Below, piece by piece: positions 41,190 through 49,939 of a stretch of DNA of 64,000 nt (position 1 is its first letter; every line of letters starts with the position of its first letter). The translations under genes were made by a program, and so were the position numbers. The DNA is taken from positions 938,001 through 1,002,000 of the forward strand of contig NZ_JAHFVK010000002.1 of assembly GCF_018599195.1 (NCBI RefSeq). The letters run 5' to 3'. Origin of the DNA: Croceibacterium selenioxidans. Lineage in GTDB: Bacteria; Pseudomonadota; Alphaproteobacteria; Sphingomonadales; Sphingomonadaceae. Below the pieces are notes generated by a model. The model was not told the DNA's origin, did no database searches, and was given only the letters and a program-made list of their open reading frames with translations.

Positions 41190-42309
41190 TGTCTCCGAGG
41201 TTCGATTTCTTGAGGATGCGAACTAGCCCGATCGTAGCGAGGGGCAGGACGTAGATCGCGAGCAGGATGAAAGCCAAGCCGCGATAACCACTGCCGATCA
41301 GGTCCACCAGGCCGACAGCGCTGGCGAGGAACATGCACAGCACCAGCAGCACGAGCGTAAGGACAGTCCGTCGGGCCGGACCCAGTGGTGCGCCATGCCG
41401 ACGCTTCCAGGCTTGATCGACACGCTCATTGAAAGCGTGGACGGCGCTCGCCCCGCTTTCCAGCAGCGCCGAGAAGACCATCAGCTGGAACAAGTAGTGG
41501 AATAGCGGCGAGCCGAGCCGCTGCAGGAGGAAGTCGGACGGCAGCGTCGCATCCATGATCTCCGGATAGAAGGCGACCGCAGCCGTAAAGAACAGCAGCG
41601 CCGGCAGCATCGCCAGCGGGCCGCAGATGGCGCCCGCGATGATCGCATCGCGCCGGCTGGTAAGGTGCCGCACCACCGGCAGCACCACGATCGCGCCGAT
41701 GATGTTGTAGCTGAAATAGGTCGCGCCGCTGAGCGGCCAGCCACCCGAGTGGGAAGGCGCGCTGAAAGCATCGACGATGCGGCCGCCGAACGACGAAAAG
41801 GCCAGGACGAAGAACAGGGCATAGACGCCGTAAAGGAGGTAAGAGACCCACTCGAACAGGCGCTCAACCGATTTGTTGCCGTACATCACGGCCAGAACGA
41901 TGCCGGCCATAAGCAGGAACGTCCCTACCAGGTTCGGCGCGGCGAACAGCGCCACACCTATCTCGCCTGCCGCTGCGCCGTACACGGCGAGGATCAGGAT
42001 CACGAACAGGATGTAGGTGATCTCCCATGCGACCCAGCCGCGCCCCAGCAGCGCCTTGAAGAAGCTCTGGTACTCGAGGCTGCGCGTCGTCAGCGCGAAC
42101 AGGAACGTGAGTGCGCAGCCAGCACTAAACAGCAGGGTCGCGAGGGCGATTGCGGCGAGACCGCCCCAAGGGCCACTCGGAAGAAAGAACTCGGCGATTT
42201 CGCGCCCGGTGGCGTACCCGCCCCCGATCACCAGCGCCTTGAAAGCCAGCCCTGGCAGCAGGTAGCGCTGGAACCAGCTTGGACCCCCGCTTCGGGCTTC
42301 GCCGGACAT
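41167..42309 (-). CDS. YkvI-type membrane permease
   Basis: A 380-residue inner-membrane protein with about ten helices, similar to Bacillus YkvI and distantly to LeuT-fold amino-acid carriers. The first helix has the broken-helix pattern GLAFKALVIGGGYATGREIAEFF, typical of such transporters. Later blocks include VMYGNKSVERLFEWVSYLLYGVYALFF and TYFSYNIIGAIVVLPVVRHL (read in parts). It lies one base after dgcN and overlaps the serine hydrolase gene. It likely moves an amino acid or short peptide made by the periplasmic peptidases. Confidence 0.85.
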   Translation of the reverse strand: MSGEARSGGPSWFQRYLLPGLAFKALVIGGGYATGREIAEFFLPSGPWGGLAAIALATLLFSAGCALTFLFALTTRSLEYQSFFKALLGRGWVAWEITYILFVILILAVYGAAAGEIGVALFAAPNLVGTFLLMAGIVLAVMYGNKSVERLFEWVSYLLYGVYALFFVLAFSSFGGRIVDAFSAPSHSGGWPLSGATYFSYNIIGAIVVLPVVRHLTSRRDAIIAGAICGPLAMLPALLFFTAAVAFYPEIMDATLPSDFLLQRLGSPLFHYLFQLMVFSALLESGASAVHAFNERVDQAWKRRHGAPLGPARRTVLTLVLLVLCMFLASAVGLVDLIGSGYRGLAFILLAIYVLPLATIGLVRILKKSNLGDNDGLQAS

Positions 42310-42310
42310 G

Positions 42311-43372
42311 TCAGGCGAGGCAGGAGTCGACCAGCCGGTCGAACTCGGGCCCGCCGCGCAGCGGATCCGCCGCAGGCAGGCCGATAGCAGCGCTTGTGTC
42401 TGCGATCGCGTCCGCCGCCTCTGATTCCGACAGCGCCGACGTGTTCAGCGAAATTCCCCCGCAGCGGATCGCTGGATTGACCCGATGCCCCAATGTCAGG
42501 GTCAGTTCGATGAGCTCCTCGAGCGAGGGCAAGGGAAGGCCCGGAAGGCCAACAATTTCCGTACGGGTCGGATCATGACAAACGACGAACACGTCGGGCT
42601 GGCTACCATGGAGAAGGCCCAGCGAAACACCGGCAAAGCCCGGGTGATAAAGCGATCCCTGTCCCTCGATTATATCCCAGTGGTCGGCCGGCGCGGCTGG
42701 ACTGATCATCTCCGCTGCGCCCGACAGGAAATCGGAAACCACCGCGTCCATCGGCATGCCGCTTCCGGCAATCATGATGCCGGTTTGCCCCGTTGCGCGA
42801 AAATCCGCCGGAACCCCTCGGTCCTGAAGAGCCCATGCAATAGCGAGTGCCGTGTATTTCTTGCCTAGCGCGCAATCGGTTCCGACTGTCAGCAGCCGCT
42901 TGCCGCTGCGTTTGCGCCCAGAACCCACTTGGATTCCGGGTGGCGGCGTTCGCACGTCGATCAGGGCGCGGCCGCAACGTTGCGCCGCCTCGCGCACGGC
43001 CGGGACGCTCGCCAGCCGCACATGCATCCCGCTCACGATGTCGAGGCCGATCTCGATCGCTTCGACAAGCGCCGGAATCCACGAAGCCGGAATCTTGCCC
43101 CCTTCGTTGGCGATACCGATCACGAGCGATTTTGCCCCGGCCTTAAGTGCATCGGCGGGCGTCATTGCCGGCAGCCCCGTAGTTACGGTGGCCCCCGGTA
43201 AGGCGAACTCGCCGATGCACTTGTCACCTGCCCAGTCGCGCAACCCGAAGGCAGTCTTTGCATAGGCGGCCGTCGTGACGTCGCCCAGGAACAGCAAGTA
43301 TGGCGAGGGAAGCGCGAGGCCGACCGGCTCCGAGCTTCCCTGTGGTTTGATTATCTTGGGATCAGGGGTCAA
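42311..43372 (-). CDS. dgcN: DgcN-like N-acetyltransferase (DUF1611)
   Basis: A 353-residue DUF1611 protein. It has an N-terminal Rossmann-like part and a C-terminal P-loop-like domain with GTDCALGKKYT (164-174), followed by DFRATGQTGIMIAGSGMPMD and IIEGQGSLYHPGFAGVSLGLLHG. DUF1611 proteins named DgcN acetylate D-glutamate so that DgcA can racemise it. The start is a TTG that overlaps the receptor stop (TTGA), indicating coupling. dgcA is 2.4 kb upstream on the same strand, split from it by the receptor gene. Other D-amino acids as substrates are possible. Confidence 0.88.
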   Translation of the reverse strand: MTPDPKIIKPQGSSEPVGLALPSPYLLFLGDVTTAAYAKTAFGLRDWAGDKCIGEFALPGATVTTGLPAMTPADALKAGAKSLVIGIANEGGKIPASWIPALVEAIEIGLDIVSGMHVRLASVPAVREAAQRCGRALIDVRTPPPGIQVGSGRKRSGKRLLTVGTDCALGKKYTALAIAWALQDRGVPADFRATGQTGIMIAGSGMPMDAVVSDFLSGAAEMISPAAPADHWDIIEGQGSLYHPGFAGVSLGLLHGSQPDVFVVCHDPTRTEIVGLPGLPLPSLEELIELTLTLGHRVNPAIRCGGISLNTSALSESEAADAIADTSAAIGLPAADPLRGGPEFDRLVDSCLA

Positions 43373-45600
43373 AACTCAGCCCTTACTGACAGGCCAACCG
43401 TCCGCGGGCGGATTACACCGGTGCCGATTGCATCATCCGGGAATAGCGGGAAGCCACCGAAGACGGTCGTGCCCGTGGTCGAGGTTCGGCCCGCGCTGCT
43501 GGTCAGGTTCTTGACGTAGAGCTGGATGTCGAACTGATCGATCGTTATCCCGGCGTTGAGGTCGATCACGGCATAGGCTTCGATCGTCCGCTGTTCGCCG
43601 TGCGCCGCACGATAATCGGCGTCAAAGCTCGCCGATTGGTCGGAGAGGTACCGCAACGATCCGCCGAAGTAGGCTTCCACGTCGTTGCCCACCATGACGG
43701 TGTAGTCGCCGTTCAGCGATGCCGAGAATTTCGGCGTGAACGGAAGCCGGTCGCCGTCGAGGCCTCCTATCAGCGTATCGGTTGAAAGCCGGGCATCCGT
43801 GTAAGCGGTGTTGAGCGAGAGGTTGAAGTCGGCAGCCGGTGTTGCAGTGGCCGTCAACTCGAGGCCGTCGATCTTGGCGCCGCCGCCATTTGCGTTGAAG
43901 TTGAAGCCGTCCTTTTCGGCCAGAAGCTGAATATCATTCCAGTCGATATGGAAGATAGCGACTTCGATCCCATACTTTCGATCCGGCGTCTGCGCCTTCA
44001 GCCCCAGCTCGTAGTTGGTCAGCGAGTCTGAATCGTACGTAGCCTGATCGAGGGGCTGGTTCGGCGCCAAGACGTTTGGGCCGCCCGGACGGAAGCCGCT
44101 GGCGACGCGCGCGTAGATCGACGCATTGTCGCTGAGCTCGAAACGCGGCGCGATCGAGTAGGTGAACACGTTCTCCTTCGATTCGAACACGGGAAGATCC
44201 TGGAAACCGCCGACGAGCAGACCGTCGGTGACCTGGTGTGCCGACTGCTTGTTGTCGCTGTACCGACCGCCCAGGTCGATGTCGAAGCCATCGGCCACAT
44301 GCCAGGTCAGGTTGGCGAACGCAGCGGCCTCGCGATAGCTGGACTCGACCAGGGCGTAGCCCAGCGTCGGCAACCCGGTGATCGGCGTCGTCGTGCCAGG
44401 AGTCGAGGCGATGAAGTCCTGTTCGATCAGGCCGTCTTCATCGGTGTAGTAGAGACCCACCAGCCAGTCGACGAGCGTCGATTCACCCGTAAGACGCAGC
44501 TCCTGGGTGAACTTCTCCGAATCCGTCGATTGGTCCTGAAAGAACTCGTTGGCCTCGGTGGTGATCGCCTCGATCAGTGGGGAGAGAGCGAAGGTGTAGT
44601 CCGTCCGCAGGCTCTGCTTTTGGGTGCCATAGCTGGTCGACGAAGTGAGTGTGCCGAAGCCGAGGTCGAAGTTGCCTGTGGCATTGTACACCCGGTAGCG
44701 AAGGTCGCTGAACCCGGGAATGAACTGCGACTGAGTGTAGCCGCCATGCAGCATTTCGAGCGTCTCAGGATCGCTCTCAGCAAGCGAGGGAGCATCGGCG
44801 TCGATGTTCTGTATCACTGCGGTGAAGCGCAGATCGATAGCCTCGCTCGGCATGACCAGCAGCGAGGCCCGTCCGCCAAAAGACTTGCTGCCGTCGATGT
44901 TCTTTTCAACGTCCGAGCCACCGGCACCGACTGAATCGATGAAACCTCCAATGGTTCGATAGCTTCCCGAAGCCCGGAAGGCCGCGATGCTGGAGATCGG
45001 CACGTTGACGACGAGATTGCCGTATCCGCTCGCCGCGCCCCCTTTGGTTAGTTCAACGCCCGCCCGTCCGCGGACGACGGTTTCGCTGGTCGAAGGCTCG
45101 GTCGTCACGAACTTCAGCACGCCGCTGAGCGAACTCGCACCGTAGAAGGTCCCCTGCGGCCCACGCAGCACCTCGATACGATCGAGATCGAAAGTGTCGA
45201 AGTCGGCGGCGAGAACCGCGCCATTGACGAGCCCGCTGCTCGAACCGAACGGGGTTTCGTCCATGTAGATGCCGATCGTCGAGGCGACGCCCTCGGTGTT
45301 GACGCCACGGAGGATCAGGCGACCCTGCCCAGGGCGGCTCTGGTCGAGCTGAAGTCCCGGAACTAGTTTCAGGTAGTCGGAGAAACTGTCGGCGTGCTGC
45401 TCCTCAAGCGTTGAGCCCGATACGACGGTGACCGATTGCGGCACCTCGATCAGTTCCTGTGACCGCTTCTGCGCGGTTACCAGGATGGTCTCACCCTCGT
45501 TTGCCACTGCCGCAGTATCCTGAGCAGAGGCGTGGGTGGCCGCGAGGCCGGTTGCGAGCGCCAGGACGGCGCTACCGATGAGAAGACCAGATTTCTTCAT
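43369..45600 (-). CDS. TonB-dependent receptor (D-amino-acid island)
   Basis: A 743-residue outer-membrane receptor with signal peptide 1-26 (ending ATHASA). The mature start is GETILVTAQKRSQELIEVPQ, with a plug domain to about residue 165 containing FSDYLKLVPGLQLDQSRPGQ, LILRGVNTEG and DRIEVLRGPQGTFYGASSL. A 22-strand-type barrel ends in VGLSVRAEF. It starts an operon with dgcN, permease, serine hydrolase, M19 dipeptidase and perhaps lrp. Peptide or amino-acid-conjugate uptake is therefore more likely than siderophore uptake. The 128-base gap upstream carries its own promoter. Confidence 0.93.
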   Translation of the reverse strand: MKKSGLLIGSAVLALATGLAATHASAQDTAAVANEGETILVTAQKRSQELIEVPQSVTVVSGSTLEEQHADSFSDYLKLVPGLQLDQSRPGQGRLILRGVNTEGVASTIGIYMDETPFGSSSGLVNGAVLAADFDTFDLDRIEVLRGPQGTFYGASSLSGVLKFVTTEPSTSETVVRGRAGVELTKGGAASGYGNLVVNVPISSIAAFRASGSYRTIGGFIDSVGAGGSDVEKNIDGSKSFGGRASLLVMPSEAIDLRFTAVIQNIDADAPSLAESDPETLEMLHGGYTQSQFIPGFSDLRYRVYNATGNFDLGFGTLTSSTSYGTQKQSLRTDYTFALSPLIEAITTEANEFFQDQSTDSEKFTQELRLTGESTLVDWLVGLYYTDEDGLIEQDFIASTPGTTTPITGLPTLGYALVESSYREAAAFANLTWHVADGFDIDLGGRYSDNKQSAHQVTDGLLVGGFQDLPVFESKENVFTYSIAPRFELSDNASIYARVASGFRPGGPNVLAPNQPLDQATYDSDSLTNYELGLKAQTPDRKYGIEVAIFHIDWNDIQLLAEKDGFNFNANGGGAKIDGLELTATATPAADFNLSLNTAYTDARLSTDTLIGGLDGDRLPFTPKFSASLNGDYTVMVGNDVEAYFGGSLRYLSDQSASFDADYRAAHGEQRTIEAYAVIDLNAGITIDQFDIQLYVKNLTSSAGRTSTTGTTVFGGFPLFPDDAIGTGVIRPRTVGLSVRAEF

Positions 45601-45674
45601 TTATGACCTCCCTGAGGCTCGGCGGACACGCTCCCTAACGCGCCACCGAACAGTCTTCCCGATGCAGCTACCTT

Positions 45675-45715
45675 GATCCCATACAGGATCGTATTTTCTG
45701 ATTAGACTATGTCAA
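45675..45715 (-). promoter_or_regulatory. promoter and candidate operator of the receptor-dgcN operon
   Basis: On the minus strand TTGACA (45715-45710), a 16-base spacer and TACGAT (45693-45688) form a good sigma-70-like promoter. The inverted repeat GATCC-N6-GGATC at 45675-45690 overlaps the -10. The elements TTGACAT, AATCAG and ATCCTG recur in the same order and nearly the same spacing at 48795-48829. Confidence 0.6.
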
Positions 45716-45728
45716 TCCGTTTCGGAAA

Positions 45729-46739
45729 TCATCTTCCGAGTGTGGCCAGGAGGCCCCATCCAGCAGTTCCCGCATCGATCTTTCCATCGAAGTATCGGAT
45801 TGACCCTGGACGGTCCGAGGCCAGGAAAGTGGGGCCATCGAGGTCGACGATATCGCAGAGTTGACCCACGACCAGCGAGGGCGCCATCGACAGGCTGCTC
45901 CCCATCATGTTCCCGACCATCACCTGGAGGCCGAGTTCACGACATCGGCGCGCAATGGCCAGTGCTTCGGTCAGGCCTCCACACTTGTCGAGTTTGATGT
46001 TCACTGCGTCGAACCTTCCTGTCGCCTGCTCAACTTCGGTCAACGTGCAGACACTTTCGTCGGCCGCGAAAGGCAGGGGCCGGAATAGATCGTCCAAGTC
46101 GTGTTCCGCTCCCCGGGCGAGCGGTTGCTCCAACAGTTCGACCTTCGCTTCGAGAAGAACCTCGACCAATTGTCCCAGATTATCTGCGGTGTAGCCCTGG
46201 TTGGCATCCACTCCCAGCCACGCATCCGGGCGCGCCCGGCGCACGGCGCGAACCCGATCGGCATCGAGCTCGACATCACCTGTGAGCTTGAGTTTGAGCA
46301 TCGGCCAGCTACCGAAGCGGCCCGCCGCGACTTCCGCCATTTTCGCCGAAGCATCAGCGCTGATCGTCATGGTCGTCGGCAGGGGGGCGAACTTGCCGAG
46401 ACCTGCCAACTGCCACACCGGCACGCCGACCGTCCGCGCCTCGAGATCCCATAGGGCGCAATCGAGCGCATTGCGGGCGCCGCCGGGTGGAAGCAGGGAC
46501 TGTAGCTCCGCCCGATCGGCGCCCGCTTCGAGCTCGACGCGGGCGCTCTCGGCCTGATCGCGCATGTGCGCGAGATCGTCACCGAGATAGTATACCCCCG
46601 CCCCCTCTCCGAGCCCGACGCTGTCTCCAGCCGCGATCTGTGCGACCAGCACCTTGGTTTCCGTGAACTTGTGACCAGAGATGTGGAACGGTTCGCGAAA
46701 GGCGAACCGTTCCTCCCGCAACGTCAGCTGACGCCGCAT
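45729..46739 (-). CDS. dgcA: DgcA-like N-acyl amino acid racemase / dipeptide epimerase
   Basis: A 336-residue enolase-superfamily enzyme of the dipeptide epimerase group. The catalytic and metal residues are K149-L-K151 (PMLKLKLTG), D178 and N180 (GVDANQGY), E204 (LLEQPLARG), D227-E228 (FAADESV) and the second lysine K249/K252 in NIKLDKCGG. With DgcN next door the likely reaction is N-acetyl-D-Glu to N-acetyl-L-Glu. L-Ala-D/L-Glu epimerisation is the main alternative and would also suit peptidoglycan peptides. It is cotranscribed with the upstream membrane serine hydrolase, three bases away. Confidence 0.88.
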   Translation of the reverse strand: MRRQLTLREERFAFREPFHISGHKFTETKVLVAQIAAGDSVGLGEGAGVYYLGDDLAHMRDQAESARVELEAGADRAELQSLLPPGGARNALDCALWDLEARTVGVPVWQLAGLGKFAPLPTTMTISADASAKMAEVAAGRFGSWPMLKLKLTGDVELDADRVRAVRRARPDAWLGVDANQGYTADNLGQLVEVLLEAKVELLEQPLARGAEHDLDDLFRPLPFAADESVCTLTEVEQATGRFDAVNIKLDKCGGLTEALAIARRCRELGLQVMVGNMMGSSLSMAPSLVVGQLCDIVDLDGPTFLASDRPGSIRYFDGKIDAGTAGWGLLATLGR

Positions 46740-46742
46740 GTC

Positions 46743-48728
46743 TCAGTAGTTCGTTCCGAAGCTGAACATGTGGAAGGCAAAGGCCATCCACAGCAGGACC
46801 ACCGCGGAGAGGACTACCAGCACGGCCCAGAGCAGCGCGAACCACCCGCGCTTTTCCTTGCGAGCCATCCACAGGTTCCAGCCGCTACCGATGAGCAAGC
46901 CGAACAGGGCGATCGGGCTAAGAATCTGCAGGGCGTAAAGCAGCGGATCCAGCGGACCACTAAGCATCGAGAGGTTGCTCAGACCCAGGTAGAACCAGGC
47001 CACCCAGCCGGTCAGGACCGCCAAGACCAGCCACTGCGAGCCGTGCAGGATACGTTGAGAACGCAACCTGCGACCTTCGTAGCGATTGGCGGCCTTGTAA
47101 CGCCGCCGGGCGATGGCGCCCGCCGGCCACGCAACCGCAGAGAGGAACAGCACACCGATCGCCCCCAGCAGTACCGGGAAGAACCACGCCGTGTCCTTGT
47201 ACCACGGCACACGTCGGAAGCTCATGATCGCGCTAATCGTGTCGAAGCGCCACTCGGTGACTTTGCCGTCCTCCACCTTGGCCGCGAGCTTCATGCCGCT
47301 ATCGCGGTCGCGCCAGACGAACGGCTCGACCTCGATCCATTTGCGCGGCTGGCCCGCTGCATTCGCAGCGCTGCCGACGACGATGCCGCCCTTTTCGTCG
47401 ACCCCGACTTTTTCCTGCCCGACCAGGTCAAGCAGGCTCATGAAGTTGGTCTCGAACCCGCGCGAGCTGGCATAAGTGCCGGCCAACATCCGGGCGTGCT
47501 CGCGCGCGGTCTTCTCGTCGATCGGCTTGCCCGCCAGTTCCTGCGGGAAGTACCTGTCAGCAAATTGGGCGAGCAGCGCTTCGCGCAGCCAACGAGGCGA
47601 TCCATTCTGCCCGTCGCTGTTCATCGAGATGAATAGTCCGACGTTGTCATCGACGAACAAGTCGAGATTGGAGTGCATGAAGACAGTATCGCCGCCGTGC
47701 GCGAGGACGCGGTGCCCATTGACGTCATCGCGGTAGAAACCGAGCGCCATGGCGTGCAGCGGGGGCAGCGAATTCAACTCGAATTCGTGCATCGTTTTGG
47801 CGGTTTCGGGTTTCATCAGGCCCGCGCCGTCGTTGAGATGGGCGATCATGAACTTCGCCATGTCGGCCCCGCTGGCGGCTTGGCTGCCCGCAGGCGCCGG
47901 CACGACGTATTCAAACTTCTCGGGCTTCTTGAGCCCCGGCCCATAGCCCTGGCTCAGGTGAGGAGCGAGGTTTGCTGGAACCGGCTGCCGGAACGTCGCG
48001 TAGGTCATACCCAGTGGCTTGAAGATGTGCTGCTCGACATAGTCATCGTAGGATTGACCCGACACACGCTCGATAATGCGGCCCGCAAGCGCGGTGGCGT
48101 AGTTCGAATAGGCCGGGACTTCACCCGGCGGAAAGATGCGCGCCGGAATGTCGTTCTTCACGTATTCGCCAAGCGAAACCATGTCCTCCGGGTTGTCGCT
48201 GATCAGGCGACGGACAGTTTCCTGGAAGCCGGCCGTGTGCGTCATTATGTTGCGCAAGGTGATCGGCTTGCCTTCGTAGGCGGGGATGGTGAAATCGAGG
48301 TACTTGTTGACGTCGGTGTCGAGGTCGAGCTTGCCTTGCTCGACGAGCTGCATGATCGCCGTCCAAGTGGTCAGCTTCGACACTGAGCCGGTTCGAAACA
48401 AAGTCGTTTCGGGGGAGACCGGGATGCGCTTGTCGATATCCGCGTAGCCGAACCCGCGTTGCGTGAGGACCTGCCCATCCTTGACCACGACCACCACGGC
48501 GCCGGCGATGTCGCCGCTTTCAAGGGCATAGGGCAGGAACCCATCGAGCCACGCGTCGACGTCGGTCTTGGTCAGCGTGGCGCCCCCGGCCGGCGTTGGT
48601 GCCGCCTGCGCCGGCGCCTTGTCACCAACCGCGGGCGTGATCGCTTCGGGCACGAGCCCCTGGGCAAGAACACCGCCTGCGCCGACGAGCAGCAGCAGCG
48701 GAACGATCCATTTTTTCAACTGTCGCAC
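46743..48728 (-). CDS. class-C serine hydrolase with four C-terminal membrane helices
   Basis: A 661-residue protein. The GTG at 48728 has GGAGGG at ideal spacing, favouring it over the TTG at 48743. An N-terminal signal/anchor (VPLLLLVGAGGVLAQ) is followed by the serine hydrolase domain (about 55-390). S115 lies in RTGSVSK118, Y207-S-N209 is the YxN motif, and LAHGGD stands in the KTG position. A beta-domain follows, then four membrane helices at about 525-548, 575-596, 603-625 and 632-655. The hydrolase faces the periplasm. It starts a two-gene operon with dgcA. D-peptide or D-ester cleavage is inferred. Confidence 0.87.
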   Translation of the reverse strand: MRQLKKWIVPLLLLVGAGGVLAQGLVPEAITPAVGDKAPAQAAPTPAGGATLTKTDVDAWLDGFLPYALESGDIAGAVVVVVKDGQVLTQRGFGYADIDKRIPVSPETTLFRTGSVSKLTTWTAIMQLVEQGKLDLDTDVNKYLDFTIPAYEGKPITLRNIMTHTAGFQETVRRLISDNPEDMVSLGEYVKNDIPARIFPPGEVPAYSNYATALAGRIIERVSGQSYDDYVEQHIFKPLGMTYATFRQPVPANLAPHLSQGYGPGLKKPEKFEYVVPAPAGSQAASGADMAKFMIAHLNDGAGLMKPETAKTMHEFELNSLPPLHAMALGFYRDDVNGHRVLAHGGDTVFMHSNLDLFVDDNVGLFISMNSDGQNGSPRWLREALLAQFADRYFPQELAGKPIDEKTAREHARMLAGTYASSRGFETNFMSLLDLVGQEKVGVDEKGGIVVGSAANAAGQPRKWIEVEPFVWRDRDSGMKLAAKVEDGKVTEWRFDTISAIMSFRRVPWYKDTAWFFPVLLGAIGVLFLSAVAWPAGAIARRRYKAANRYEGRRLRSQRILHGSQWLVLAVLTGWVAWFYLGLSNLSMLSGPLDPLLYALQILSPIALFGLLIGSGWNLWMARKEKRGWFALLWAVLVVLSAVVLLWMAFAFHMFSFGTNY

Positions 48729-48794
48729 TAAGCTTCCCTCCAAGCCGATTGCGCCCTAGGCCGACGCCGGATATTCTGGCCAAGAATCTCCCCG

Positions 48795-48829
48795 TCAGGA
48801 TTTAGATATCCTGATTGGAAAAATGTCAA
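48795..48829 (-). promoter_or_regulatory. promoter and palindromic operator of the hydrolase-dgcA operon
   Basis: TCAGGAT-N6-ATCCTGA (48795-48814) is a perfect 7-bp inverted repeat. On the minus strand TTGACA (48829-48824) is the -35, and the repeat covers the expected -10 region. Elements TTGACAT, AATCAG and ATCCTG match those at 45675-45715. The site lies between the divergent hydrolase and XRE-cupin genes. Confidence 0.65.
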
Positions 48830-48848
48830 TGAGGGCTGAGGAAGCAAC

Positions 48849-49484
48849 TTGAACGATAATCCTCCCAATCTCGGCACGATCATGCGTGCCTTGCGCGATC
48901 GGTTCGGTTGGACATTGAAGGATATGAGCAAGCACTCGGGAATTCCCTTTTCGACGCTTTCCAAGGTCGAGAACGGGCGCCTGACGCTCAGCTACGACAA
49001 GCTTCAGCAGGTTAGCCAACGGCTGAAGATCCCGATGTCAGAGCTTTTTGCGATGCCCAGCGAGGGGCGAGAGGCCCAAGTGACTGGGCGCAGGAGCATC
49101 GGACGAACGTCGGACGCGGTGCGCGTCACGACGCCGAACTACGATTATTACTATCTCAACACCGAGTTGAGGCGGAAGCGGATGATTCCGATCATCACGA
49201 AAATCCGCGCCAAGTCGCTTGAGGAATTTGGCGAGCTCGTGCGGCACAAAGGGGAAGAGGTCGTCTACGTCATCACCGGCAGCATCGAAGTGCACACCGA
49301 GTTCTACGATCCTGTGGTCATCAAGGAAGGCGAGTTGATCTACATCGATTCCTCGATGGGGCATGCCTACCTGGTTGCCGAGGGCTGCGAGGAAGCGATA
49401 ACGCTAGGCGTCTGCTCCGCCGACGACGAGGCTTTGGCGCAGGACCTGATGTCCCTACTGGGTGAAAGCGCCGGAGCTCAATGA
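48849..49484 (+). CDS. XRE-cupin transcriptional regulator
   Basis: A 211-residue regulator with an N-terminal XRE helix-turn-helix (about 8-65, GTIMRALRDRFGWTLKDMSK, HSGIPFSTLSKVENGRLTLS). A C-terminal cupin sensor domain (about 120-205) contains RHKGEEVVYVITGSIEVHTE and EGELIYIDSSMGHAYLV. The start is best read as the TTG at 48849 behind GAGGAA; the next ATG (48882) would cut into the HTH. XRE-cupin proteins often control amino-acid and peptide catabolism. It is divergent from the hydrolase-dgcA operon across a 120-base gap that holds a perfect palindrome, so it is the likely island regulator. Confidence 0.9.
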   Translation: MNDNPPNLGTIMRALRDRFGWTLKDMSKHSGIPFSTLSKVENGRLTLSYDKLQQVSQRLKIPMSELFAMPSEGREAQVTGRRSIGRTSDAVRVTTPNYDYYYLNTELRRKRMIPIITKIRAKSLEEFGELVRHKGEEVVYVITGSIEVHTEFYDPVVIKEGELIYIDSSMGHAYLVAEGCEEAITLGVCSADDEALAQDLMSLLGESAGAQ

Positions 49485-49612
49485 AGACCTGCCCAGAACC
49501 TGTTCTGACAATCTATTCTACGGCGGAGCACTCACAGTATGTGCGCGCTCTCCATCCTTGGTTGCCTGTCCGCTAACGACCTATTGCGGACGTTGGGGCC
49601 GTACGCCCCGGC

Positions 49613-49780
49613 CTACGCCAGGAGGACCCCGCGTTGCGCCGCGGATACCTGCGTCTCATCGTGGATGAGTTCGAGGTTACCAAAGAGACCATCACGCTTC
49701 GCGGCAGCAAGGCCGCGCTCGAACACGCGGTCTTCGCCGGCGTCGAGGCATGTCATGGCGGTCTTACTTCGATACAGGAG

Positions 49781-49810
<30 letters not shown>
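49613..49810 (+). pseudogene. remnant of a serine recombinase C-terminus
   Basis: One frame reads [20 protein letters not shown] then [20 protein letters not shown], the usual C-terminal end of resolvase/invertase-type large recombinases, with no start or catalytic domain upstream. The frame then runs into the antisense strand of the tRNA-Arg gene and stops at 49810. The rest of 49485-49612 shows nothing recognisable. It marks a lost integrated element next to a tRNA. Confidence 0.65.
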
Positions 49811-49857
<47 letters not shown>

Positions 49858-49939
49858 CTGCGGGTGCGGTTAGCAACGCGTTTGGATTGCGCCAAGCGAT
49901 AATCGGTCGCGACCGCCTGTCAGCGTCGCGTTCCGCCGT

